DNA of 64,000 bases from Fasciolopsis buskii (lineage: Eukaryota; Platyhelminthes; Trematoda; Plagiorchiida; Fasciolidae), in the NCBI GenBank assembly GCA_008360955.1, contig LUCM01004235.1, positions 37,566-101,565 on the forward strand, read 5' to 3'. The notes under the pieces were generated by a model. That model worked only from the letters and a program-made list of their open reading frames with translations. It had not been told where the DNA came from and did no database searches. The position numbers were made by a program, and so were the translations under genes. Position 1 is the stretch's first letter; each line of letters begins with the position of its first letter. Positions 1-12,932 of the stretch are shown in pieces.

Positions 1-1823
1 TTGTCATTGAAGGTAACCGCAAACTGACTGTTTTGTCTATATGGACGAACTCTCTCTGGACACTCGGAAGACTGTTTTGAGAATTTTTGTCCACGGGGAC
101 CGAAACGTCAGCTCATGTTAACTTCCACCGGTGCTTGTGTTCTTTCGTTTTCATCTCGTCATGTACCTTGAACTATTAGAAAAAAACAGCTTACGCACGG
201 CGAATGGCACGACGTTGAACGACATCACAACATCGACATTAAACGGTTTACACATCAACAGATCGTTCAAAGTGTCAACTGTTGTTTGAACATTAACCGT
301 AGAATTCATTATTCAGCTTGTTAGGAAGTTGTAAACTCAACCTATGTCGACTAATCTGACAATCGAATCCTGATGGTTTGTCAGACATATTTGAACTGCA
401 AAGTGAGTACTCTCATCGAAGAGGCTCACCCGATCACAGTAATCACTAGCGACCTTTTTGCAATATCTATCTGACTGAATATATGTACCACTTTTCTCAT
501 ACATCACAAATACCTGAATCAGCACCCACAAAATTATGCGGTCGTAACATATTTAGTTCACATGCATTTCACCGTGCGTAATTACCTCATCGAAACCGGA
601 ATTGAACCGAGTTAGGACGATTATGGATGAATCTCGTCTAGTTGGTTACCGAGGCGACTTGCAGACGGTCTGGTAAACACATCACACAAGATCACGTCCA
701 TGTTGACCACTGGCCACTCATGGGTCAAAGATTATTGCATTGTATTGTGTTATGTCGTTTATTGCGGATAAAAATGTCGTACTTCGGTCAAAAGCCATGG
801 TGAAAAATAAGAAAACAGTTACACTCACCACCTAGTAAAATGACGAAAATATTATCTAATCAACAGATGGTTTGAACACATAACATTGGTTGCCAGGATT
901 TTGCCTGAATCGCGATCACGGCTTGTCAAGCCGGGTGCTAAATAAGAGACCGCGGATTTCCTATAGGTATTGATTCTAGTGGGTGTAGAAGGAAAAGTTG
1001 ATCTTGTTGAAGCATGGAGGCAGCATTTTGAAAGATCTTTGTACAGTGGATGGGAGGGATCTGAAAGTATTTGGTGAGCAAACGTTTCACATGCAGACAG
1101 ATGATGATCACAAATTGAAGGACAGCTCAGTTAGTGTTGTGAGAGATACATGGCTAATGTTAGACAGCCTCCGGGGAAGAATTTTTTCTTTACTGAGGAA
1201 GCTTGCAGAAACAACTGGAGAACAGTAAAGAAGGATTGGAAAAACTTTGATGTACAAACTGGGAGATGGTGCTATGTTTCGCCTTGTATAGTGTCGAGGA
1301 TTCCTGATTTGAAATGCTAACCCTTGAAAAAGCGAGACTTTCACTTCAGCCATAACCTTTAGATATTTCAAAGAATCTGCCCTGACGAGTGTTTCAGAGT
1401 TGATTAAAGACTGTTCAGATGGGTAGGCTAACCGAAAGAGAGAATAGACATTCAAAACATTTAGATGTGCTAAGATTTAAACTAGCTTGTGCAGAGAAAT
1501 CCTAGATAAAAGATAGGTTGCTGGAAAAAGGGTGAAAGTCATTGTTTCTTGAAACAGCTAGAGAAAGGGAGGCATCATCAGCATACTTAAGCCAACGACA
1601 GGTGGAGCTAGTTTGTAAGTCGCTAATGTAGGTAGAGAAAAGACATGGTGAATAAACGATAACCGGAAGCACGCCTGAGCTGTTAATAAACGGTTCTGAA
1701 GACTTACCGCCCTTAGGCCTGCATTAGGTTTGGTTAGTGAAGCAATCTAACAGCCATACTAAAATGGGTACGAGACAACCTGGGGTTTCCAGTATGTAAA
1801 GTAGGATAGGTCACAGCATGACA
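1..1823. other. Unannotated AT-rich flank, no gene seen
   Basis: This stretch has only short ORFs (the longest are 115 codons on the minus strand and 76 on the plus strand, overlapping each other) with no recognisable motif, no convincing splice-bounded exon and no repeat found elsewhere in the window. It ends where the outer edge of the long inverted repeat begins. Confidence 0.6.
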
Positions 1824-4800
1824 GTGCCCCTGCGCTTTCATACTTCTCCTATAAACTCACTATTAAACGAATGTGACACTTGAAGCGCTGTTTCCCCTAA
1901 GGTGCTATTTTAGAGCATCAAATCACTGAGCAAACTAACAAACTAAATTATCGTTGGTTCACACTCACAAATGACGAAAAGCAATAACAGACAAATCAAT
2001 AGTACTTCGAGGCTGTGTTCCATTTAGTGATGAGGTGGGTAGGAATTACTTACAACGAGTTATGAAAATGATAGGCATTTGCATCTCAAAAGTTATGGGG
2101 CCAATTTGATAAGAGCAGATCACCGACGTATAACTGCCTTAAGATATGCCATTTTCTATGGTTTAAAGAGACACTCCATTATCCTAGGTTTAGCAAAAGG
2201 CGAATACTCTGTGACTATGATTCCCATAATTGGATTCACTAGTCCCAGGATCTTTAGCCCATACGACTGGTAGATATGTACTCCATCCTGAGGACGAGTC
2301 AACCTATTCATTTACTTAATTCAATGTGTGTACCCGAACTTGGCTTTGTCCATTCGGCCATACTTAAACGCCTGGAAGAAAAGGCGAAACAGAAGAACCA
2401 CGCAGCTGGTTCACTTTCACGTTTTCGGAGAGGAAACAGTACATGGTGAAACTAAAGAAGTTAGGTTTCCATAAATAAACCCCAAAAAATAAAACATTTG
2501 AGCGAAAGTTGCCAGACTGAACACTCAAGTAAAATGATTCGCGTGAAAGTTTAGAACTAATAAGCTGAGTCAGCTCACCTCCCGTTATCACGCAGAAATC
2601 CATCCAAATTTATTTCTTACGAACAGATCGTTATCATCACGTACTCATAATGCTGAGAAACAATGAAATCGGCAATGAAAATGATGAAATGGATGCACCC
2701 AAAAGGAAATTCTGCAAATTTGAAGTTCAGCCCTGTCATAGAAATTGGACAATAGGATTACTCACATACTGGACGCCATTTTTCTGCCCTGAATTGATCA
2801 AAACTAAGATTCCGTTTGAGAATATATGCAAACCCAAGCAAGTTCTATAAAGCTGCACGCTAAACACCTAGTCCTTATCTGCAACTGACTGGTCCCTACG
2901 AAATCGTGTCCTCCTCATCGGTGACCAATACAAGTTAAAGGTGGCTTTTATATTTTAATTGCTTAACTGATAAACGACAAACAGAAGTAGACTGACAATA
3001 GTTTTACCGATTACAGTGAAATGCATACACGTCACATTCTATGCAATTGATCACGATTTTCAAAACGAATTATCGAGCCAGGTTTGTTCAAATGTGGTCA
3101 TCAATGATAGCCGACGGTGCCTGGTTATTATTTTTCTTCCGAAAGATTGAACCGTATCATACGTGTTGCGACATAATGTTATTTGTCAGAATAATGTAGT
3201 ATCTGCCGCATGCAACAAGTAGAATCACATCGACCTTGTTCAGTGCCAAGCAAGAGCTCAGACATCGTGACTATCAAATGCAATTAGGCTGGAATGTTTT
3301 GCATGCATTTCGTTCATTGATCATCTTCTACCTTGTATTTGTGAATGACAGTATGCAGCCAAGGTTGATTTCACTGGCTGCTGCAGAATTCTGAGATACA
3401 CACGACAATTTGCAACACAGCTGACCGAATTCTACCAGACCCAAATGACAATTGGCTAACAATGTTATTTCATTGAAGTTCTATCATGAACTTAACGTAC
3501 TTTCATTTGATTTCGTATAATGTAAACTTAACCTACGATCTCTCGTTCACCGTTCAAGAAGTTTCATGACATGTCCCAGCGAGGATGCCTCAGTGGATCT
3601 GGATGAATAGAAACTAACCAAAAGTTGGAAGATTTACTCATAAAATGGAATTAAATGTAAAGCTGATCACAATGACTGAACAATTTATCAATGGTTATTT
3701 TGGGGTCTAGGTTGCGCAGCTATAGAGCGCATCAACTGTCAATCTAACAACTGTCAATGCAACGGGTGCGCCACATGTGCACGAATGAAAGAATAACCCA
3801 ATTTACTAATGAAGACTACGATGCCTCTCAGTCAATGGCTCCAGGTCAAAGTGAGGATAACTCGGTTGTGTTTCGTGACATCTTCTTGGCGAACCACTCG
3901 GGACCATGCTGTCGGAGATCCTTAGGTTCGTTCTGACGATGCGCGTTACCGCAATTGCAGGTGAATTAATATGCCAAAAGTGAGTCAAAACGTGACAACG
4001 AATTAGATCAACAATATTAATTATATGTTTCGCGTAGCGGTGAATAAATAAAACTATCCAGAACCACACGACCGGCTTCGCGATTACTGTCATCTGTTAG
4101 ATATGAGTAGCCGGTAATCCCTCCACACTTGAACATCCCTTGTTTGATTCGTAGTTGAATCTCATTTGATTCCCAAAGAATAAGCTCGGATGATGAATTC
4201 ACATTAGAATAACATAGGGAATTGCTGAAGCCCTTCATCGGCTGAGTATGGCTAGCCTTCAGAAAGTGGGCATGTGTTCCGAGAGAATGGGGTTTTCATT
4301 CTTCATATTATATTTTAAAAGTAGTAAGGTGGTAAAGCACTGTTTGTCTTTCAGAAATCCTCATCGGGCCAATATAAAACAAGGGAAAAATTTTGGTGGA
4401 GTTTCACAGTTTCGATGCACAGTGCAAATTACTGTACATCTGTTTCATCCTTGTTAGGCACCATCAGTAGTGCTTCCATGGTTTCTTTATGATACGTTCA
4501 GCGATCATATCCTATGGTGAATTATTTGATGAAAACATTCAATCTCCTACTACTAAATTGTACCAATTAATCAAGCTGTGTAGGTCATATGGAAAGCCTT
4601 GGTCGTAGTTAGGCTACCTGCAGAGAAGTGATCTATCAGTATGGGTCGATCAGGGTGAGGTAGCGGACAGTAACCGTGCAAATTAGTGACGGATAGAATA
4701 AAAAATCTTCAGTCACTTGAAAGGGTGTCGAGGTAAATAATGGCCTGCGCCTGAATTTTCAACCTATTTGCCTTTAAATACAGAACCCACAATTCTGATC

Positions 4801-5477
4801 ATTCGACCATCCGGCTTTGCGGATCAACATATTTCATATTTGATATCGTCAGCAAATTGCCATCATTATTTTCTTTTCATAGTCTTCGTTCATCAGTTCG
4901 TCCAAGTCCTGAAGTACTTAAACCTTCGCATGTCTATGAAGATAAAATACATTCTGTATTTATTTTCCATCTGGTAGAGGATTGTGTTCAGTTGGTAAAG
5001 GATTTCGGCAGCCACAACTACCGATGGTCTCTAAGTCTACCTGGTTCACATTGTTCAACAGTTTATTTTTAGACGTTTGATTGAATCCCCATGTTTTTTA
5101 CTATTTCTACTGTACGTCACTGGATTTCTTTCCGCGCGTGATTAAGTGCGTACCTCCAGGACATTGCAGTTCTCCGTGTCATGATTGCCGGATTGGTAAA
5201 CCGAAGTTTGTTTTATCTGCTTAGATTTACTTCTAAATGACCAAAACTAATCCGAAAACGTGCAAATCTGTATTAGCTACATTCGTTGTCTGAACGCGTG
5301 GGTCTCTAATTCGATGTTCTAATGCCAAGAACCAATGCTTTTTCAGCTAACAGTACTGCAACTAAAATAATGTAAAATCGATTGTTAATCCGTGCTTAAA
5401 ACCACTATTTATAAGAACTAACTTCTTTTCGACTGTGTGCATTTTGGCACTTCTGAGACCGGTTGCATCAACACTAA
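1824..5477 (+). repeat. Left arm of a 3.65-kb inverted repeat
   Basis: The reverse complement of this arm reappears at 7168-10872. Paired positions add up to 12696 in the outer part and 12645 in the inner part; the shift of 51 comes entirely from the over-long N run in the other arm. All stretches compared by eye are identical, and short ORFs recur with identical translations in both arms. At the outer edge the match stops at 1824, has two mismatches, then continues for eight bases (1814-1821). At the inner edge it stops sharply at 5477. No transposase, reverse transcriptase or host exon was recognised inside. It could be a recent inverted duplication, a giant foldback element, a palindrome kept identical by gene conversion, or an assembly artefact. 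Confidence 0.95.
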
Positions 5478-7167
5478 CATCATATTGCCACTTTGTGCAA
5501 ATGTGACTGGGTAGAAGGATGGGTGAATCTTGATGTATGCCATCAACATCAGCAGTGCATTTTTATTTTCGCTCTTTTCACAAAACTACCAAAATCTTTG
5601 CCATAGGGATCGGTTGTTGTTGCCGCTCAAGAGTTGGCTGGCGAATGCAGTGCCGATAAGTTTGATTACATCCTTTATTAGTGAGGAAATGTGCCTCACA
5701 CGTGAGTTATCAGGTTTCTAAAAGTACGACTTGCGTCTCTTCAAATAATTCATTGCCTGAGAGAAGATGCAACAATTTGGAATCAACAGGATTTCTAGGA
5801 ACAACAGATATCAAACATCGAATTGACCGAAACTGTAAAATATTTGACATTGTCTTTGAGTAGGGGTTCAAAAAAGAACTAAGTGGAATCGGATGAAAGA
5901 ACGTTCTGAAGAAGAGTAACGCAATGCACGAAAAATTGCTGAACCGTAATTGCATTTGTAATTTTTCCCTTGAATGAATGCAAAGCTGGCCGAGATGAGC
6001 GCGCATTTTAATAGGACAGGGGCAGAGGTCAATCAAACACAAAACAGTCGGTAGTAAGGCTGATGCATGTTTCAAATCAACTACAATGATATGCAGACAA
6101 TCCTCAAAAAGAGGAACAATCAACTGCAAAAATTGCCTTAAGAAAGACTACCAACGGTGGACAAAAAGGTGGCGCATTACATCTATCCGCAACGGTGTTT
6201 TATTTACATTATATCAATCCCAATCAAAAACCAATATATGGCCCACTGATATTTCGATAAAATCTTTACATCATTTGGTCTAGATATTAACAAATTGGTT
6301 ACTAATCGCATTGCTTTGGAAATGCAACTTATCAACTGGATCAATCACCGCAATTAATGGAGAAGAGTCAAAGAAAATGTGATATTGTGTTTCAAGCTAA
6401 AACGGGCAATATATAAGTTCGATATGATTGTACTTGTATGGTGACGAAACCTAGTATGACATTGTGTTACGAAACAGTTAGTTCCGTTTACTGAGAATGT
6501 ATAAATAAGTTCGGACTTGCCAGACCAAAAGGAGTTTTTGTAGGTTGCCACATCGCCTCCAGTCTTCTACTTGTCCGAAACTCTGTCCTACCAATGGAGT
6601 CTGGAGCTCTCTACCGACACAAGTGAATCAGCTATATCCGGGTTTAGCCAGGTTTGTTTTATGCAGACGACACAAGTGTGAACATGGATTGGTGATTGAG
6701 ATGTGAGGAACAGATCCGACATTGTCGTAAGCAGAGAGCGAATGTTGATACTCGACAATGACTGAGTGGACGTCTTGACCGGAAGGGTGCATTCAAGAGC
6801 TACCTGCCAGCCAGCACGAGTGCATCTTTTAGATGAATATATAAATCTTTGAGGTGCAGCAGTGCGTGATCCTCGTCCACGTTGAGAGACAATCAGGTTT
6901 TTAAACATAAGTAATTCCTACCGATTGAGGCTTCATACGTAGGGTAAATCGGCTGGTTCACGTTATTTAAATTGACATTTTACTAGTTATTCGACCAATT
7001 CCAAGGTAAAGCACATCTTAATTTGATAATGTATCAGCTGCCTAACTCTAATCTCAAGCGGATACACGAACAAACAAGATTAGCATAAAAAACAGAAAAA
7101 TCAGCTAAACGTTTTGCTGTTACTAATACTCTAGTAGACGTCAGGACATGAATGTAACTGATGGAGC
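5478..7167. other. Unique spacer between the inverted-repeat arms
   Basis: These 1,690 bases separate the two arms and are not palindromic. The only recognised content is a decayed LINE endonuclease fragment on the minus strand (about 6354-6908). A 139-codon minus-strand ORF at 5710-6129 has no recognisable motif and may be chance. A unique spacer of this length argues against the simplest foldback sequencing artefact, in which the arms would meet directly. Confidence 0.8.
6354..6908 (-). mobile_element. Decayed LINE (CR1/Jockey-like) endonuclease fragment, copy 1
   Basis: Read on the minus strand, this resembles the N-terminal part of an apurinic-type endonuclease of non-LTR retrotransposons. 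It has an N-[IA]-R-S-L-L-like strand (SINIRSLLTTMSDL), then a TWLNP motif matching the usual ETWL-type element with the catalytic E replaced (KQTWL), then DIADSLVS, and after two in-frame stops DRV and a GGDVATY block equal to the usual GGGVAIY. The in-frame stops are at 6588-6590 and 6567-6569. The core 6363-6812 is an inverted copy of 14690-15139 with the same two stops, so the sequence was already inactive before it was duplicated. No reverse transcriptase follows. Confidence 0.7.
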
Positions 7168-10100
7168 TTAGTGTTGATGCAACCGGTCTCAGAAGTGCCA
7201 AAATGCACACAGTCGAAAAGAAGTTAGTTCTTATAAATAGTGGTTTTAAGCACGGATTAACAATCGATTTTACATTATTTTAGTTGCAGTACTGTTAGCT
7301 GAAAAAGCATTGGTTCTTGGCATTAGAACATCGAATTAGAGACCCACGCGTTCAGACAACGAATGTAGCTAATACAGATTTGCACGTTTTCGGATTAGTT
7401 TTGGTCATTTAGAAGTAAATCTAAGCAGATAAAACAAACTTCGGTTTACCAATCCGGCAATCATGACACGGAGAACTGCAATGTCCTGGAGGTACGCACT
7501 TAATCACGCGCGGAAAGAAATCCAGTGACGTACAGTAGAAATAGTAAAAAACATGGGGATTCAATCAAACGTCTAAAAATAAACTGTTGAACAATGTGAA
7601 CCAGGTAGACTTAGAGACCATCGGTAGTTGTGGCTGCCGAAATCCTTTACCAACTGAACACAATCCTCTACCAGATGGAAAATAAATACAGAATGTATTT
7701 TATCTTCATAGACATGCGAAGGTTTAAGTACTTCAGGACTTGGACGAACTGATGAACGAAGACTATGAAAAGAAAATAATGATGGCAATTTGCTGACGAT
7801 ATCAAATATGAAATATGTTGATCCGCAAAGCCGGATGGTCGAATGATCAGAATTGTGGGTTCTGTATTTAAAGGCAAATAGGTTGAAAATTCAGGCGCAG
7901 GCCATTATTTACCTCGACACCCTTTCAAGTGACTGAAGATTTTTTATTCTATCCGTCACTAATTTGCACGGTTACTGTCCGCTACCTCACCCTGATCGAC
8001 CCATACTGATAGATCACTTCTCTGCAGGTAGCCTAACTACGACCAAGGCTTTCCATATGACCTACACAGCTTGATTAATTGGTACAATTTAGTAGTAGGA
8101 GATTGAATGTTTTCATCAAATAATTCACCATAGGATATGATCGCTGAACGTATCATAAAGAAACCATGGAAGCACTACTGATGGTGCCTAACAAGGATGA
8201 AACAGATGTACAGTAATTTGCACTGTGCATCGAAACTGTGAAACTCCACCAAAATTTTTCCCTTGTTTTATATTGGCCCGATGAGGATTTCTGAAAGACA
8301 AACAGTGCTTTACCACCTTACTACTTTTAAAATATAATATGAAGAATGAAAACCCCATTCTCTCGGAACACATGCCCACTTTCTGAAGGCTAGCCATACT
8401 CAGCCGATGAAGGGCTTCAGCAATTCCCTATGTTATTCTAATGTGAATTCATCATCCGAGCTTATTCTTTGGGAATCAAATGAGATTCAACTACGAATCA
8501 AACAAGGGATGTTCAAGTGTGGAGGGATTACCGGCTACTCATATCTAACAGATGACAGTAATCGCGAAGCCGGTCGTGTGGTTCTGGATAGTTTTATTTA
8601 TTCACCGCTACGCGAAACATATAATTAATATTGTTGATCTAATTCGTTGTCACGTTTTGACTCACTTTTGGCATATTAATTCACCTGCAATTGCGGTAAC
8701 GCGCATCGTCAGAACGAACCTAAGGATCTCCGACAGCATGGTCCCGAGTGGTTCGCCAAGAAGATGTCACGAAACACAACCGAGTTATCCTCACTTTGAC
8801 CTGGAGCCATTGACTGAGAGGCATCGTAGTCTTCATTAGTAAATTGGGTTATTCTTTCATTCGTGCACATGTGGCGCACCCGTTGCATTGACAGTTGTTA
8901 GATTGACAGTTGATGCGCTCTATAGCTGCGCAACCTAGACCCCAAAATAACCATTGATAAATTGTTCAGTCATTGTGATCAGCTTTACATTTAATTCCAT
9001 TTTTATGAGTAAATCTTCCAACTTTTGGTTAGTTTCTATTCATCCAGATCCACTGAGGCATCCTCGCTGGGACATGTCATGAAACTTCTTGAACGGTGAA
9101 CGAGAGATCGTAGGTTAAGTTTACATTATACGAAATCAAATGAAAGTACGTTAAGTTCATGATAGAACTTCAATGAAATAACATTGTTAGCCAATTGTCA
9201 TTTGGGTCTGGTAGAATTCGGTCAGCTGTGTTGCAAATTGTCGTGTGTATCTCAGAATTCTGCAGCAGCCAGTGAAATCAACCTTGGCTGCATACTGTCA
9301 TTCACAAATACAAGGTAGAAGATGATCAATGAACGAAATGCATGCAAAACATTCCAGCCTAATTGCATTTGATAGTCACGATGTCTGAGCTCTTGCTTGG
9401 CACTGAACAAGGTCGATGTGATTCTACTTGTTGCATGCGGCAGATACTACATTATTCTGACAAATAACATTATGTCGCANNNNNNNNNNNNNNNNNNNNN
9501 NNNNNNNNNNNNNNNNNNNNNNNNNNNNNNNNNNNNNNNNNNNNNNNNATCTTTCGGAAGAAAAATAATAACCAGGCACCGTCGGCTATCATTGATGACC
9601 ACATTTGAACAAACCTGGCTCGATAATTCGTTTTGAAAATCGTGATCAATTGCATAGAATGTGACGTGTATGCATTTCACTGTAATCGGTAAAACTATTG
9701 TCAGTCTACTTCTGTTTGTCGTTTATCAGTTAAGCAATTAAAATATAAAAGCCACCTTTAACTTGTATTGGTCACCGATGAGGAGGACACGATTTCGTAG
9801 GGACCAGTCAGTTGCAGATAAGGACTAGGTGTTTAGCGTGCAGCTTTATAGAACTTGCTTGGGTTTGCATATATTCTCAAACGGAATCTTAGTTTTGATC
9901 AATTCAGGGCAGAAAAATGGCGTCCAGTATGTGAGTAATCCTATTGTCCAATTTCTATGACAGGGCTGAACTTCAAATTTGCAGAATTTCCTTTTGGGTG
10001 CATCCATTTCATCATTTTCATTGCCGATTTCATTGTTTCTCAGCATTATGAGTACGTGATGATAACGATCTGTTCGTAAGAAATAAATTTGGATGGATTT

Positions 10101-10872
10101 CTGCGTGATAACGGGAGGTGAGCTGACTCAGCTTATTAGTTCTAAACTTTCACGCGAATCATTTTACTTGAGTGTTCAGTCTGGCAACTTTCGCTCAAAT
10201 GTTTTATTTTTTGGGGTTTATTTATGGAAACCTAACTTCTTTAGTTTCACCATGTACTGTTTCCTCTCCGAAAACGTGAAAGTGAACCAGCTGCGTGGTT
10301 CTTCTGTTTCGCCTTTTCTTCCAGGCGTTTAAGTATGGCCGAATGGACAAAGCCAAGTTCGGGTACACACATTGAATTAAGTAAATGAATAGGTTGACTC
10401 GTCCTCAGGATGGAGTACATATCTACCAGTCGTATGGGCTAAAGATCCTGGGACTAGTGAATCCAATTATGGGAATCATAGTCACAGAGTATTCGCCTTT
10501 TGCTAAACCTAGGATAATGGAGTGTCTCTTTAAACCATAGAAAATGGCATATCTTAAGGCAGTTATACGTCGGTGATCTGCTCTTATCAAATTGGCCCCA
10601 TAACTTTTGAGATGCAAATGCCTATCATTTTCATAACTCGTTGTAAGTAATTCCTACCCACCTCATCACTAAATGGAACACAGCCTCGAAGTACTATTGA
10701 TTTGTCTGTTATTGCTTTTCGTCATTTGTGAGTGTGAACCAACGATAATTTAGTTTGTTAGTTTGCTCAGTGATTTGATGCTCTAAAATAGCACCTTAGG
10801 GGAAACAGCGCTTCAAGTGTCACATTCGTTTAATAGTGAGTTTATAGGAGAAGTATGAAAGCGCAGGGGCAC
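7168..10872 (-). repeat. Right arm of the 3.65-kb inverted repeat
   Basis: This is the reverse complement of 1824-5477. It is 3,705 positions long because it contains a 69-base N run where the other arm has 18 bases. Outside the gap no difference was seen in the stretches checked. The outer edge ends at 10872, followed by two mismatches and eight more matching bases (10875-10882). No direct target-site duplication is evident next to the outer edges, and no coding domain was recognised inside. Confidence 0.95.
9480..9548. other. Assembly gap (69 N)
   Basis: A run of 69 undetermined bases inside the right arm. The bases on each side align to 3147 and 3166 in the left arm, so the real sequence is probably the reverse complement of 3148-3165, only 18 bases. 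ORFs drawn across the N run are artefacts. Confidence 0.99.
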
Positions 10873-10882
10873 AATCATGCTG

Positions 10883-12605
10883 ACAAATTGCTTTTTATAT
10901 TCCCATAATCTTTCGTTGTGAAGGAAACAGCTCCCATAAAAATTTAACAAAATTTCCGGCTTTCACGGTACAGCCGATACCGAACCTGATGATCGTATGT
11001 AACCTTTTTACATCTTGTCATTCTTTCCATGTCGCATGAGCAATTCGGCCTCAAAATGTCCAACTTTCAAACAACTGGACATAGTGGAACAAGTGAACAA
11101 TAAACGTGCATTTTTTCGACAAAAACATGATAACGGCTGATGACAGCTTTCATAAACGGTAGTTATCAAGTGATAGAGAAAAATGACCCAGGGGCAGGGT
11201 AGCCGAATTCAAGACGATTTCTGTGCATTCGCATCTTCCCATCACATTCCACTCACTTTGTCCTTTCCAATATGTACACCATTAATTTTTATATTCTTAC
11301 TATATCATTTTCTACGAATTAGTGGTATGGTGTCCAAAAGGTTTTGTGTAGACTCACGTTTTCGCAACATCGAATTTTTTATTCAACTCTGTGCTCATTA
11401 AAAATGTAATAGATTGGAATGAAAATACATCCCACGTGCACCTATCAGCGGATCCGTTCTTCGGACACTGGGTCGCGTTGCGTGAAACTTGCAGATTCAT
11501 TTCTTCCCTAAACGGTTGTCCTCAAAATATTAGCAGAGGTTAAGTTTATTTTGTCCACAAACTTTGGGTGGTTACAGAGCCACTTGATGGACAACCTGGG
11601 CAAGGTGACTGAGGTTGGACTAACTTGAATGCAGACGAGGAAAACAGTTCATGGAGCTGAGTTTATTTGGGTGGATCCCGACCAGCAAACGTTAATTGTT
11701 GCCGTTTTTGTGTAAGTTAGAAACTTCGAAGTTTCTAGAAACCTCATATGGGTTGAATCATGAAACGATACTCTGTCGTAACCTTAGTCCAATCCAACAG
11801 TTCACAGGGTTAATATAGAAAAAATATTGAATAAATCTAATTCCAACTCGCTCAACGAGGCTTTTTTGTTATGAACCAGGTGTTGGCTGACAATGTACAG
11901 TAATACATACTATCCGAATTTCTAGATAAGCTGAACTCCAGGTTGAAAACTAGAACAGGAGGAAATAGCGAATCAGTGTGTAGTAATGCCTTCTTCCAAA
12001 TGAAACTTCATTCAGAATGCAATAAATCTGAATAAGTTGGAAGAATCGGGACGTAACATTTTATGAGCATGATACCGTTCAAATGAGTTTATAAAAAGTG
12101 CAAATAACTGGTGGAACCTGTCGGTATAAGGGTCGCTTTTTCTGTTTCAAAGGCACCACCTAAATCAAGGTGGTTGTAAATCCAATCAGTTCTGATTGGG
12201 CAAGTGTTCCAAGAATAAAACAAATAAAGTTCAACAGTGTGAAGAGAAGGGTCGATCAATATTTGTCAATTCCATTGATTTCCGGTTCATTGTTGACTAC
12301 GTACGTCGGTAGTTGGTAGGTTCAGCTGTTAAATAACATTAGCCTACACACCATCCAAGGCCTTTTATTGGCGTGATCGATATGTTCGACGTTGCATGTT
12401 TTAAGCCAATTAAGTCATATTGTAGCTGTTTGGTGAGATCTCGTAGATACAGTTAATTCCGAGGCATTTCAAGCAAATGGTCCCCAGTTGCGAATCAACT
12501 TTGGCTTCCCAGAAGTAAGCAACATGAGGCTAGGAAACGCACGAATATCACAGTTTGTAGCAGACAACACGCAACTTTGTCTAAGAGACACAAATCTGAC
12601 AATAG
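10883..12605. other. Unannotated stretch right of the inverted repeat
   Basis: No supported gene or repeat was seen. Only short ORFs occur (the longest is 72 codons at 11183-11401), without motifs. The last 100-150 bases before 12606 could belong to the Penelope-like element that follows, but no reverse-transcriptase motif could be read there. Confidence 0.5.
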
Positions 12606-12932
12606 ATGAAATCGGATAGAACGATACTGTTTCACATCGTAAGCAAAGTCAAGTGCATGGACTACGGCAAGTGTCTTATCGGTCAAACCAGGCGAAAAGC
12701 GGTTGTTCAAATGTTCAAGCACAAACTAGCTACAAGAATACACGATTCACTCTCATACCCGACCACAGAGACCAAAAAGGATACGCACTCAATCTGGATA
12801 ATAATGAAATTGCGGACCAAGCTACTACGGTGCAAGCGAGAGAAGTTTTTAAAAGTCCGGTATTCTTCAAATAATTCAATCAGCAGACACATCGAACTGG
12901 ATCACTTGCATATCCGGATGAAAAGTAGATAG
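12606..12932 (+). pseudogene. Penelope-like element GIY-YIG endonuclease, frameshifted
   Basis: The translation matches the C-terminal GIY-YIG endonuclease domain of Penelope-like retroelements. A VKCMDYGKC block is followed by L-I-G-Q-T, the counterpart of the usual Y-[IV]-G-Q-T, then R-[KR] and an HKLA-RIHD-LS block. After a frameshift comes a LDNNEIADQATT...ARE block, and after a shift back to the first frame S-S-N-N-S-I-S-R-H-I-E-L-D. At least two frame changes are therefore needed (roughly 12765 and 12850), so the copy is dead. The domain normally nicks DNA for insertion of the element. The reverse-transcriptase part expected upstream was not found, so this is a 5'-truncated or decayed copy. 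Confidence 0.75.

Noticed and set aside
2079..4457. Short ORFs within the inverted-repeat arms as duplicated genes
   Set aside because: They are identical between arms only because the whole arm is identical; none shows a domain, a signal peptide or exon borders.
5710..6129. 139-codon minus-strand ORF in the palindrome spacer
   Set aside because: No recognised motif or splice context. At this base composition about one ORF of this length is expected by chance in 64 kb on both strands.
9397..9680. ORFs running through the N gap on both strands
   Set aside because: Unknown bases translate without stops; the true gap is probably 18 bases, so these ORFs are artefacts.
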